Source of the DNA: Akkermansiaceae bacterium
GTDB taxonomy: Bacteria; Verrucomicrobiota; Verrucomicrobiia; Verrucomicrobiales; Akkermansiaceae
Direction: 5' to 3'
Length of the DNA: 64,000 nucleotides
Assembly: GCA_017798145.1 (NCBI GenBank)
Contig: CP059069.1
Span: 1,845,226-1,909,225 of the forward strand
Below are positions 27,415 through 34,844 of this stretch, piece by piece; the first letter of the stretch is position 1; every line of letters starts with the position of its first letter. The position numbers and the translations under genes were made by a program. The notes beneath the pieces were generated by a model, which was not told where the DNA came from, searched no databases, and worked only from the letters and a program-made list of their open reading frames with translations.

Positions 27415-27888
27415 TTAGAAGCGGAAGTGGGCGAAGGCGCGGTTGGCTTGGGCCATTTTGTGGACGTCGTCGCGCTTGCGGACGGTTGCGCCCTGGTTGT
27501 TGGCGGCGTCCTTGATCTCGTTGGCGAGGGCGACGTGCATCGGGGTGCCCTTGCGGTTGCGGGCGTATCCGACGAGCCAGCGCATGGCGAGGGACTCGGA
27601 GCGGTCGGGATCGACCTCAAGCGGCACTTGGTAAGTGGCACCACCGACGCGGCGGGACTTGACCTCGACGCGCGGTTTGGAGTTTTCCACCGCGCGGGTG
27701 ATGACTTCCAATGGATCGACGGTGTCGGTGCCTTCGTTGGCGCGCTCGATGGCGGCGTAAACGATGCGCTGGGCGAGCGAGCGCTTGCCGTCCTGCATGA
27801 CCTTGGTGATGAGGTGACCGACGACGGGGCTGTCGTAACGAGGGTCGCGACGGTCGGGCTTGGTGAAGATTCTCTTGCGGCGTGGCAT
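27415..27888 (-). CDS. rpsG: Ribosomal protein S7 (uS7)
   Basis: MPRRKRIFTKPDRRDPRYDS and VKSRRVGGATYQVPLEVDPD are the conserved parts; 157 residues, full length, in the usual rpsL-rpsG-fusA order. Confidence 0.97.
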   Translation of the reverse strand: MPRRKRIFTKPDRRDPRYDSPVVGHLITKVMQDGKRSLAQRIVYAAIERANEGTDTVDPLEVITRAVENSKPRVEVKSRRVGGATYQVPLEVDPDRSESLAMRWLVGYARNRKGTPMHVALANEIKDAANNQGATVRKRDDVHKMAQANRAFAHFRF

Positions 27889-27918
27889 GATTCTTTGGGG
27901 TAAAGGTTTCGGGAAAAA

Positions 27919-28323
27919 TTACTTCTTCTTCGCAGGGGCGGCGGCTTGGCCGGGCTTCGGCTTCTTCGCACCATACTTGGAGCGAGCCTGGCGGCGCTTG
28001 TCGACCCCGAGGGTATCGAGCGAACCGCGGACGATGTGGTAACGGACACCCGGAAGGTCTTTCACCCGGCCGCCGCGAACGAGGACGATGGAGTGCTCCT
28101 GGAGGTTGTGGCCTTCACCACCGATGTAGGCGATGACTTCGAATCCGTTGGTGAGGCGAACCTTGGCGACCTTACGGAGCGCGGAGTTCGGCTTCTTGGG
28201 CGTCCGGGTCATAACCTGGAGGCAGACACCGCGGCGCTGCGGGCAGTTGACGAGAGCGGGCGATTTCGACTTCTCGACCGGGACCTGGCGTCCCTTGCGA
28301 ACTAGCTGATTAATGGTCGGCAT
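27919..28323 (-). CDS. rpsL: Ribosomal protein S12 (uS12)
   Basis: 134 residues from ATG 28323 ([20 protein letters not shown]). The decoding-site loop [20 protein letters not shown] has Lys at the usual streptomycin-sensitivity position. A Lys/Pro/Ala tail follows ([17 protein letters not shown]). It is the first gene of the ribosomal block. Confidence 0.97.
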   Translation of the reverse strand: MPTINQLVRKGRQVPVEKSKSPALVNCPQRRGVCLQVMTRTPKKPNSALRKVAKVRLTNGFEVIAYIGGEGHNLQEHSIVLVRGGRVKDLPGVRYHIVRGSLDTLGVDKRRQARSKYGAKKPKPGQAAAPAKKK

Positions 28324-28669
28324 GATTTCCTTCGTGTTACTGGATTTGTCTTGAAAAGTTCTTGGGACAAACCGGCACGAAGACGGGGCTTTCAAAACCC
28401 GTGATCGCTTTTTTCCGGAGCTGCACCCGATAATTTCCCCTGTTTTGTGGGGGCCACCGTTGTTTTTCGGGGTGACCCAGCCTCGCTGTGGGGGGCGGGA
28501 CTTTATCCATCGCCCCCGTCCTGACAAGACCTTTTTGGGCTTTTTTGAAAAAAGTTTCCTTTCCCTGTCAAGGCACCGGCTTTCCCCCATATTCCGGGCA
28601 TTCCTGCCTTGTCCTGCCGGAAAATGGGTTCGTTTGGCAAAAATCCGTTTCATGGTGATTTCGTGTTTC
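28324..28669 (-). other. Leader/upstream region of the ribosomal operon, no gene seen
   Basis: About 345 bases with no supported gene. The stretch is unusually rich in T and A runs on the plus strand (for example around 28530-28565) compared with the coding DNA. It must carry the promoter and leader of the ribosomal block. I could not find a clean fold matching a known ribosomal-protein autoregulatory leader. Confidence 0.6.
28500..28527 (-). promoter_or_regulatory. Candidate sigma-70-like promoter for rpsL operon
   Basis: Read on the minus strand, TTGTCA (28522-28527) is followed after 16 bases by TAAAGT (28500-28505), about 177 bases before the rpsL ATG. A second possible -35, TTGACA, lies at 28566-28571 without a good -10 at proper distance. 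Assignment rests on consensus likeness alone. Confidence 0.35.
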
Positions 28670-28867
28670 TTAGAATTGTATGGCCAGCGGTGCGGGAACC
28701 GCTTCCCCGTTGCGTATGCGCTGCACCCGTTCGAGCTGCGCCATGGCGCGGTAGAGCTGCCGCTCCAGCTTCGTCTCGTAGCGCAGGATCTTGTCGAGCA
28801 CCTCGGCGGAGCGCACCTCCCCCAGAAAATCCTCCAGGAAGGCACACCCCACAACGGATGCCTGCAT
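28670..28867 (-). CDS. 65-residue protein, probably a C-terminal remnant
   Basis: The peptide [20 protein letters not shown] followed by [18 protein letters not shown] resembles, from memory, the C-terminal helix of long hypothetical proteins frequent in planctomycetes and verrucomicrobia (RYE..LxRxLYRAxxxLxxLQ). Here only that tail exists and nothing matching the front part lies upstream. It may be a decayed gene or a true small protein. Confidence 0.4.
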   Translation of the reverse strand: MQASVVGCAFLEDFLGEVRSAEVLDKILRYETKLERQLYRAMAQLERVQRIRNGEAVPAPLAIQF

Positions 28868-28979
28868 GGCCCGGGTGCCTCACTGAACCCATGGCGCGGG
28901 AAACACGGTTGGTGCAGGGACGAAGACGCCGAGGGATTCTACATTTGCCATCGCCTCGCCGTTAGGACTACAAGCTGTC

Positions 28980-29549
28980 ATGCGTATTTTGGTATTTTTC
29001 CTCGTCGCCTTCTCTTCCGCATCCGCACAGACGGATGCCGGCAAGCTTCTTGCGGATGGTTTGAAACAGGCCGTGGCTGGACTCGCCCCCGTCCCCGTAA
29101 AGGACAAGGCCGCCGTTCTCGCCGCCACCACCGAACTGCTTGCGAAACACATCACCTTGCGGGCCGATGGCAGCGCCTCGGCCTATTACACCATGTCTTC
29201 CACACGCCGCCCGATGGAGTGGCGGAAGTTCGTCGTCACCCGGATCGTCATCCAGCCTGTCAGCGAGGCCGACCGCCTCAACGGCATCACCCAACGCTAC
29301 CTTGTCGCCTTCGGAAGCGAAGCCCACCGGACTTGGGACTTGAAAACCAACACCTGGGGAGAATGGCGGCCCAACGGATCGGTGCTTTTTCCGGCGGGGA
29401 TCTCCTTCGAATGGAAGGGCGGCGCTTGGGTCGCCCGCGAATCCACCCAACTGAAATACTTCGTCCCCGGCCCCGGTGAATCCGTCATCCGCCCGGAACG
29501 CACCGGCAACGACGCGGGACTGCCGCCGGGGATGTCGCGCGGGAAGTGA
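28980..29549 (+). CDS. Secreted protein of unknown function
   Basis: 189 residues with a clear signal peptide (RILVFFLVAFSSASAQ, cleavage after about residue 17). The mature part is helical at first, then beta-rich (YTMSSTRRPMEWRKFVVTRI, SVLFPAGISFEWKGGAWVAR) with no cysteine and no recognised domain. A likely start is ATG 28980. It lies just outside the low-GC island. Confidence 0.6.
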   Translation: MRILVFFLVAFSSASAQTDAGKLLADGLKQAVAGLAPVPVKDKAAVLAATTELLAKHITLRADGSASAYYTMSSTRRPMEWRKFVVTRIVIQPVSEADRLNGITQRYLVAFGSEAHRTWDLKTNTWGEWRPNGSVLFPAGISFEWKGGAWVARESTQLKYFVPGPGESVIRPERTGNDAGLPPGMSRGK

Positions 29550-29600
29550 AACGGCTGCATTTCATAAATTAAAAACAATACCTTTCCTAAAAATCCAAAT

Positions 29601-30137
29601 ATGGCATCTGAAAAGCAATTTCGTGGAGAGGCAATGGTTTACGCAACTATGAGCAAACTGCTCTTGAGAGGATACAACGCGGCAAAGCCAATTTTTGACG
29701 AAGGAGATGGAGATGACTTCTGGGTTGCCTTGAAGGGTTCATCAGACCGGATCAGAAAAATACAGGTGAAATCGGCTCGCCTAACCAAGTGGGATAAACG
29801 CATAAGCATGTCTGTAAAGATACAGATGCCCCAATCGATTTTGGACGGCACAGTAAATGTGGTTGTAGTCGCATTGTGGGATGAACAACAATCATTCATC
29901 GGATTATTCGATGCTAGTGACGTCAGAATGCTTCACGATAGCGGAATTGGAGGCTCGATTAATCGGAAAAAACTCACCCACACACCACACTTTGGTTTCC
30001 GTTTCAAAGTCGATCTGTCGCAGGCCTCTCCGAGGGTTACCTGCGGGACTGAAAGCCGAGATGTTACCCGTCACTTCAATTGGCGCGGAGGAAGATGGGA
30101 CGAACTATTTCCTTTGGAGCGTTGGGCGAACCTCTGA
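29601..30137 (+). CDS. PD-(D/E)XK-like nuclease-fold protein
   Basis: 178 residues. The front matches the pattern of small PD-(D/E)XK proteins: a helix with Glu10 (FRGEAMVYATMSKLLLRGYN), an acidic loop with Asp38/Asp39 (DEGDGDDFWVAL) and the strand KIQVKSARL giving Gln55-x-Lys57. The family is similar to group I intron-associated or DUF4365-like endonucleases, an assignment from motif shape only. It starts the low-GC island (28 of 60 bases GC in 29641-29700) behind a very AT-rich 50-base stretch likely to hold its promoter. Its stop is 4 bases before the next gene. Confidence 0.55.
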   Translation: MASEKQFRGEAMVYATMSKLLLRGYNAAKPIFDEGDGDDFWVALKGSSDRIRKIQVKSARLTKWDKRISMSVKIQMPQSILDGTVNVVVVALWDEQQSFIGLFDASDVRMLHDSGIGGSINRKKLTHTPHFGFRFKVDLSQASPRVTCGTESRDVTRHFNWRGGRWDELFPLERWANL

Positions 30138-30141
30138 TTGC

Positions 30142-30879
30142 ATGAAGTATCCTAGAATAGACATCGAAGAAACATTTGCAGAACTCGTTCGGGATTCCGG
30201 AGGAGTCGTCTTGGAAGACAAGTTGCCGAAGTCACCTTCGTTTGAGAACGCGGATTACGTGTTTCATCATGAGCGGCTGGTTGCTGAGCTCAAGTGCCTG
30301 ACGGAAGACAATGTGAATAGCCCAAACATTGAGTCCAAAATCGATGCGTTGATTGCCGATTGGCACGATCAAGGAAAAATTCAAACCAAACAGCGCGATA
30401 AAGAAAGTTGGCGCAAGATGCCGCAGGAGCTCCAAACGAAAATCTATGAAATCAGCACGAAGTCCATCAAGCGGCGGATTCAGAAAGCCAACGCCCAAAT
30501 TCGCGAGACGAAACGCGAGCTAGGTTTGGACAATTACCTAGGCATGGTGATTTTGGCAAACGACGGAATTTATTCGCACGGCCCTGCAGCCTTCATCAAT
30601 GCAGCCATGGTAGCCCTCAAAAGGGATTTCAGCGAGATCGACTACGTTATCTTTTTCACTGCCAATCTTTTCACACGTCTCAAGGAAACTCCGGAGCCTG
30701 CGCTAATCTGGATAGGAATTGACCTGCAACGCGGTGCCAAAATCGATGGTCAATTCATCGATCGCCTAGGGCGCGATTGGCGGTTGCTCGTATGTAAAAA
30801 AACCGGACTTCCTGGTTTCGATCAGGAGTTGAACGATATGGAGGGGTTTTGGCATTCCACTCATATGCCACGGGAGTAG
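30142..30879 (+). CDS. Unknown protein with a possible nuclease core, partner of the upstream gene
   Basis: 245 residues from ATG 30142. The frame is open further upstream to 29881, but that part overlaps the preceding gene in another frame and is rejected. ENADYVFHHERLVAELKCL provides a possible D-Xn-ExK site (Asp38, Glu49, Lys51). A basic helical middle (KSIKRRIQKANAQIRETKRE) and a beta-rich end with YLGMVILANDGIYSHGP and IDYVIFFTANLF follow. I do not recognise the family. Four bases separate it from the upstream gene, so the two form a cassette. Confidence 0.5.
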   Translation: MKYPRIDIEETFAELVRDSGGVVLEDKLPKSPSFENADYVFHHERLVAELKCLTEDNVNSPNIESKIDALIADWHDQGKIQTKQRDKESWRKMPQELQTKIYEISTKSIKRRIQKANAQIRETKRELGLDNYLGMVILANDGIYSHGPAAFINAAMVALKRDFSEIDYVIFFTANLFTRLKETPEPALIWIGIDLQRGAKIDGQFIDRLGRDWRLLVCKKTGLPGFDQELNDMEGFWHSTHMPRE

Positions 30880-31050
30880 CTGGGATGATTTCCTATTATT
30901 CAAAACCGGATGCAATCCTCCGTCACAAACTCCCCATCCTCCTGCTCCTGATATCCGATCACACAGTATCCGGGCGGTCATCCAATGCCGCACCGCCCAC
31001 ATCGCATTATGCCGGTTTCGACATCAGCAGTTATGAGCTTAACGATCATG

Positions 31051-32082
31051 TCACTGCGATTCGGGAGGCGAACCAGCATGATACTTCAGTGGTATATCCG
31101 GGGCGTCTGCGGCCACCCTTCTGGTCACAAGGAATGATCTTAGTGGATCAGTGGGATGCGGCACATTTTCGACCTTCATACGTGTGGCGGGTGCCGCTCG
31201 GTCAATATTGCTCTTTCGGACGATGCTGCGCACCAGTGCTTCATCCCGCCCAATCAAGAAGCGTTCGGTCTCCCGAGCGACCGTGAGATTAAAATCACGA
31301 ACCTGCGTGCGATTAAACCTAAAGTGACCGAAGCCCCCACCATATTTTCCGATCAGGAGTGCAACTTTCTGCGTCAGAGGGAAAAGTTTTGTGATCTTTT
31401 CTGATCCCAGTCCAATAACCGGCTCCCCGCTACGTATGAATTTCTCAGGAACTACATAGCCTATCGGTGAATCTGTTGTGATAAATGAACATCCTCTTGC
31501 CGCGTGTACTACGACCCAATCCATCAGGGCGATGTCCTTTGATGCTCTACTGGTTTGATCCAACATCAAGCTAATCGTGTTGTTCCTACTGCCCTTCATC
31601 GAGAATTGTTCTTCGTGGATAAATTTGTACATGCTCTCAGCAGTTACATCACCCTTCTTTTCTTTGCATTTGAAGACTATCTCCGCAGCTTCGACCGTGG
31701 GAACCATTTCTTTGAGAAGAATTTTATGAACTGCGTCAGCCATTTCATCGATCTCACGTTCAAATCGCGGAGTCCGTGTATGTTGGAAAGCCAAATAGTA
31801 GGCTAAATCGGCACGCTGCTCAGGGTTGATTTCTTGACCAGCTTCCAGTGTTTGAATCGCGGTTTTAGCCCGCCCCTCGAATTGCGAGAGCATTCTTTCG
31901 ATGTCATAATCTCTTTCACCTGTTTCGCTCGTTATTGCGTAATAATGCCCGATGACAGCGGTGTTCTTTGGCTGCTGACGGCGATAAGAATCTTCCTTGC
32001 GATCATAGACCCATACGTAACCATCTCTTGCAAATTTATGGAGATAGAATTCAGGGAGGAAGTGGTGGCGCTTCGGATTCAT
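31051..32082 (-). CDS. DUF4238-family protein
   Basis: 343 residues. The start MNPKRHHFLPEFYLHKFARD followed by GYVWVYDRKEDSYRR is the DUF4238 signature, as are FITTDSPIGYVVPE and the middle RADLAYYLAFQHTRTPRFER. The family has no fully established function; it is common in accessory regions. ATG 32082 is chosen because the signature begins there; the frame stays open 72 bases upstream. It lies downstream of an R-M remnant on the same strand. Confidence 0.8.
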   Translation of the reverse strand: MNPKRHHFLPEFYLHKFARDGYVWVYDRKEDSYRRQQPKNTAVIGHYYAITSETGERDYDIERMLSQFEGRAKTAIQTLEAGQEINPEQRADLAYYLAFQHTRTPRFEREIDEMADAVHKILLKEMVPTVEAAEIVFKCKEKKGDVTAESMYKFIHEEQFSMKGSRNNTISLMLDQTSRASKDIALMDWVVVHAARGCSFITTDSPIGYVVPEKFIRSGEPVIGLGSEKITKLFPLTQKVALLIGKYGGGFGHFRFNRTQVRDFNLTVARETERFLIGRDEALVRSIVRKSNIDRAAPATRMKVENVPHPTDPLRSFLVTRRVAADAPDIPLKYHAGSPPESQ

Positions 32083-32160
32083 GACGCTGACGATGATAGC
32101 ACATGCGTTCTTTTTCCACACGCCAACGCGCAGGGGGAGCGGAGGGCGCACCAAACTTCT

Positions 32161-32505
32161 TCAAACCCTAATACAATCCCCCGTGACAAACGCCCCATGC
32201 TCGTCCACCGGCAGCGGCAAGCCGGGCGGGGTGATGGGTTCTCCGGCGGCTTCCTTGGCGGCGCAGGAGTGGTTGAGGGCGAGGAGGAAGGTGAGGATGT
32301 CCGCGCCCTTGGGCATGGCGTAGGCGGCGCGGACGGCGGCGTCGAGTTTCGCCTGGGCTTCGCGGAGAGGGTTCGCGCCGGGTTCATCGAGGGTGCGGTA
32401 GAGGTCGCGCAGGGACCAACCCATCTTCTCCATCACCTCGCGGCGGAGCCGGCGGAGGGCGACGGCTTCGATCTGTTTGCGGATCCAATATTGGACTTGC
32501 ACTAA
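32161..32505 (-). pseudogene. C-terminal remnant of an MmeI-like DNA methyltransferase/restriction gene
   Basis: The readable remnant runs from about VQVQYWIRKQIEAVAL to the stop at 32161. LYRTLDEPGANPLREAQAKL followed by DAAVRAAYAMPKGADILTFL and ITPPGLP resemble the C-terminal ends of type IIL/MmeI-like enzymes, recalled from the family. The frame is open further right to 32697 but there it overlaps the methyltransferase gene and loses sense. The base composition is high-GC like the chromosome. It is collinear with the N-terminal remnant at 34336-34722. Confidence 0.55.
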
Positions 32506-32506
32506 A

Positions 32507-32520
32507 GACGTCCTGACGTC
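32507..32520 (+). promoter_or_regulatory. Duplicated GACGTC box before the methyltransferase start
   Basis: GACGTC is repeated with two bases between (GACGTCCTGACGTC), ending 12 bases before the ATG at 32533. Each half is a perfect palindrome, as expected for a dimer-bound operator or for the enzyme's own recognition sequence. A second palindrome, CCAATATTGG, lies at 32485-32494. Confidence 0.45.
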
Positions 32521-32532
32521 AAATTCCAGAAC

Positions 32533-33690
32533 ATGAGTTACGAAGCCCGTCAACCCAACCGCCCAGGAGTAGTTCGCGACGCCATCATCGAAGTTCTTGC
32601 GGGTACGACTCAGCCGCTTTCTCCAAAAGAGATCCACGAAATGGTCTCCGAACGGATAGGAGAAACGCCCGCTTCCTCGATTCGATCCTATCTCCAAAAC
32701 AACAGCGAAACCTTCTTCAAGAAGGTAGGCCGCGCCAAATACGAGATAGCAACTACTTCACTGGCTGAACCCGAAGCTGAATACAAGTGCCGTGACTTGT
32801 TCAAAGCCAAGGAACCAGTCCAATTTTTCACATCAGGACTTGCCCGTGTTTACCTTCAGGATTGTTTGGATTGGCTTGAAAAGGCCAATCCGAACAGCAT
32901 CCACGCCGTGGTCACCGATCCACCCTATGGTTTAGTCGAATACACTAGAAAGGAGCAGGACAAGCTTCGCTCCAAACAAGGTGGAGTTTGGAGGATTCCG
33001 CCTTCATTTGATGGCCACACCCGCTCGCCCCTTCCGCGCTTTACCACTCTTACGAATGGGGATCTCAAGAACATCGGCGAGTTCTTCAAGCTTTGGGGAC
33101 AACTAATTCTCCCGATTCTTGTCCCTGGCGCAAATGTCGTGGTGGCAACAAATCCCCTAGTTTCCCACATCATTTCAATGGCTCTTGCTGGTGCCGGATT
33201 GGAGAGGCGCGGTGAAATCGTCCGACTCGTAATGACAATGCGCGGAGGAGACCGCCCCAAGGCCGCCCACGATGAATTTCCAGATGTCAGCGTCTTGCCC
33301 CGCTCAATGTGGGAACCTTGGCTGGTATTCAGAAAGCCAGTCGAAGGAAGAATCCAAGACAACTTACGAAAATGGAAAACCGGCGGCTTCAGACGTCCAG
33401 ATCAAGACCGCCCATTCGGCGATGTGATCCGCTCGAGTCCAACCCGTGCGAGCGAGCGGCAATTGGCTCCGCATCCAAGCCTAAAACCACAGGAGTTTTT
33501 GCGTCAATTGGTTCGTGGCGTCCTGCCCCTTGGTGAGGGCGTTGTATTGGACACGTTCTCAGGAGCCGGCTCTACTTTGGCCGCAGCGAATTATCTAGGC
33601 TACGAGTCGGTCGGACTGGAAATTGACCCGGAGTATTACTCTTTGAGCAGGAGGTCGATTCCCGCGCTCCAGGCGTTGAAGACATTCTGA
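32533..33690 (+). CDS. DNA (adenine/cytosine-N4) methyltransferase with N-terminal winged helix
   Basis: 385 residues. Residues ~10-72 form a winged-helix-like domain (PLSPKEIHEMVSERIGETPA, SSIRSYLQNNSETFFKKVG) similar to HARE-HTH modules. The catalytic motif IV is TDPPYGL (DPPY at 129-132) and motif I is DTFSGAGST close to the C-terminus, an order typical of beta-class amino-methyltransferases. The SAM loop is preceded by HPSLKPQEFLRQLVRG. Lower GC than the flanks. Its stop is 8 bases from the stop of the convergent endonuclease gene, so the two form an R-M system. Confidence 0.85.
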   Translation: MSYEARQPNRPGVVRDAIIEVLAGTTQPLSPKEIHEMVSERIGETPASSIRSYLQNNSETFFKKVGRAKYEIATTSLAEPEAEYKCRDLFKAKEPVQFFTSGLARVYLQDCLDWLEKANPNSIHAVVTDPPYGLVEYTRKEQDKLRSKQGGVWRIPPSFDGHTRSPLPRFTTLTNGDLKNIGEFFKLWGQLILPILVPGANVVVATNPLVSHIISMALAGAGLERRGEIVRLVMTMRGGDRPKAAHDEFPDVSVLPRSMWEPWLVFRKPVEGRIQDNLRKWKTGGFRRPDQDRPFGDVIRSSPTRASERQLAPHPSLKPQEFLRQLVRGVLPLGEGVVLDTFSGAGSTLAAANYLGYESVGLEIDPEYYSLSRRSIPALQALKTF

Positions 33691-33698
33691 AAAGCCAT

Positions 33699-34301
33699 TT
33701 AGGCTCTGTAGATCCAGTTCTTTCGGAGTTTCTGAATGCCTTCCGCATGCAGCGTTGCTGTACGCGTGCCTAATTCGCCCCTCGCGTTCTTACGAAAGTC
33801 GCTTACATCCACTTCACCGAGATAAACCTCGGTGAAGTGCATCGGCTCCCTGTCAACTGCCGGTTCTCCAATGTTGTCCATGCGATAAACAAAGACGCAC
33901 ATCCACTGTTTCCGCGCTCCATGTGTATCCACAGCACCACCCGCCTTCTTTGTTGCCTTGATCTCCACGCCTTCGCTGCCTGATTTCACGGCGTTGCCGG
34001 GATAGACTCCGTTCACGATTAGGTCGGGATGGCCATTGAAATAGCTATTCTCGGTCAGCGACCTGGAATGAGTGGCTAAACTCGATGTCATCAAGTCCGA
34101 CAGCAAACCTGACATCATCGCCGGGCGCAGCAAATCGTCCAGTCGCCGAATTCGTTTTTCGACAAGGTTCGAGTTCACATCGTGGAAGAAATCATAAACA
34201 TCTTGCATTGCCATTTCAAAATCCGCGAGACGGAGCCCATAAGGTAGATGCGCTTCTTTGTTGAAATTTTCACGTATAACGACGGCTTTTTTAATCGGCA
34301 T
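33699..34301 (-). CDS. Type II restriction endonuclease (PD-(D/E)XK)
   Basis: 200 residues. The catalytic site reads HPDLIVNG (Pro92-Asp93) then GVEIKATKK (Glu113-x-Lys115), a regular PD-Xn-ExK arrangement. The rest has no family I can name. It converges with the methyltransferase, which is the usual arrangement of a two-gene R-M unit. The start ATG at 34301 follows an AGGGAACAGCC stretch that could act as a ribosome site. The specificity is unknown. Confidence 0.7.
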   Translation of the reverse strand: MPIKKAVVIRENFNKEAHLPYGLRLADFEMAMQDVYDFFHDVNSNLVEKRIRRLDDLLRPAMMSGLLSDLMTSSLATHSRSLTENSYFNGHPDLIVNGVYPGNAVKSGSEGVEIKATKKAGGAVDTHGARKQWMCVFVYRMDNIGEPAVDREPMHFTEVYLGEVDVSDFRKNARGELGTRTATLHAEGIQKLRKNWIYRA

Positions 34302-34335
34302 GGCTGTTCCCTGTTAGTGAGAATGCTACAGGACT

Positions 34336-34722
34336 TCAAGCCGAACCTCGACTACTGGGCTGCGGCAGGTCTATTGCTCTTTGAAGGAGGAAGGCGAGCG
34401 CCTCGGCGCGGGCGGGCAGATCCGCGAGGGCGATCTTCTCGACGGGATCGAAGAGCTGGTCGTAGTGGCGCTCCAGTTTCCTGCCGCGCGATTTCATCTC
34501 GATGAGGACGCGCTCGGGCCACATGAGATCGGCGAAGTTCTTGCCCTTGGCTCCGCCCTTTTTCGCGAGGCGCGTCTCGCGGGTGGCACCGGCTTCCTTG
34601 ATCCCATCGTGCCCGAGGGCGCGGAAGAGATGGTCGAGGAAATCGGCGGACTCGCCTTTCTCATCCCCCGTGAGGTGGGTGCGGACGTAGGTGACGAAAT
34701 CGGCAAGGGAGAAATCCGGCAT
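34336..34722 (-). pseudogene. N-terminal remnant of an MmeI-like DNA methyltransferase/restriction gene
   Basis: Starting at MPDFSLADFVTYVRTHLTGD, the fragment contains FLDHLFRALGHDGIKEAGAT and VLIEMKSRGRKLERHYDQLF. These are the N-terminal nuclease-linked part of MmeI-like or related fused R-M enzymes, with a D..L....EMK site (ADLMWPERVLIEMK). After about ALAFLL (base 34384) the reading turns unrelated and ends at 34336. High GC here, low GC from 34383 leftwards. An in-frame extension to 34761 adds 13 residues and is unsupported. Confidence 0.6.
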
Positions 34723-34844
34723 AATTTCGCGAAAGGCTAACAGGAGGGTGCAGGAAGCCAAGCGCCATCGCCTTAGCTGGTCGTCCCCGGCATATCTGCG
34801 GGTTTGAGCTGAGATGTGGCTAAAAAAATCGTTCCGAGCGAGAC

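Noticed and set aside
25241-27418. A 725-codon plus-strand frame opposite fusA
   Set aside because: It is the exact complement of a highly conserved gene; GC-rich third positions leave the antisense frame free of stops. Translation is Gly/Asp/Val-rich with no domain.
28324-28669. Ribosomal-protein autoregulatory leader upstream of rpsL
   Set aside because: I found no fold that I could match to a known leader; kept only as an untyped leader region.
29881-30141. Upstream in-frame extension of the second nuclease-like gene
   Set aside because: It overlaps the first nuclease-like gene in another frame and has no domain; ATG 30142, 4 bases after the upstream stop, is a natural start.
30849-31286. 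A 145-codon plus-strand frame in the island
   Set aside because: Most of it is antisense to the DUF4238 gene, and the sequence shows no domain.
32506-32697. Extension of the MmeI-like C-terminal fragment into the methyltransferase gene
   Set aside because: The extended residues do not fit the family and lie opposite the winged-helix codons of the methyltransferase.
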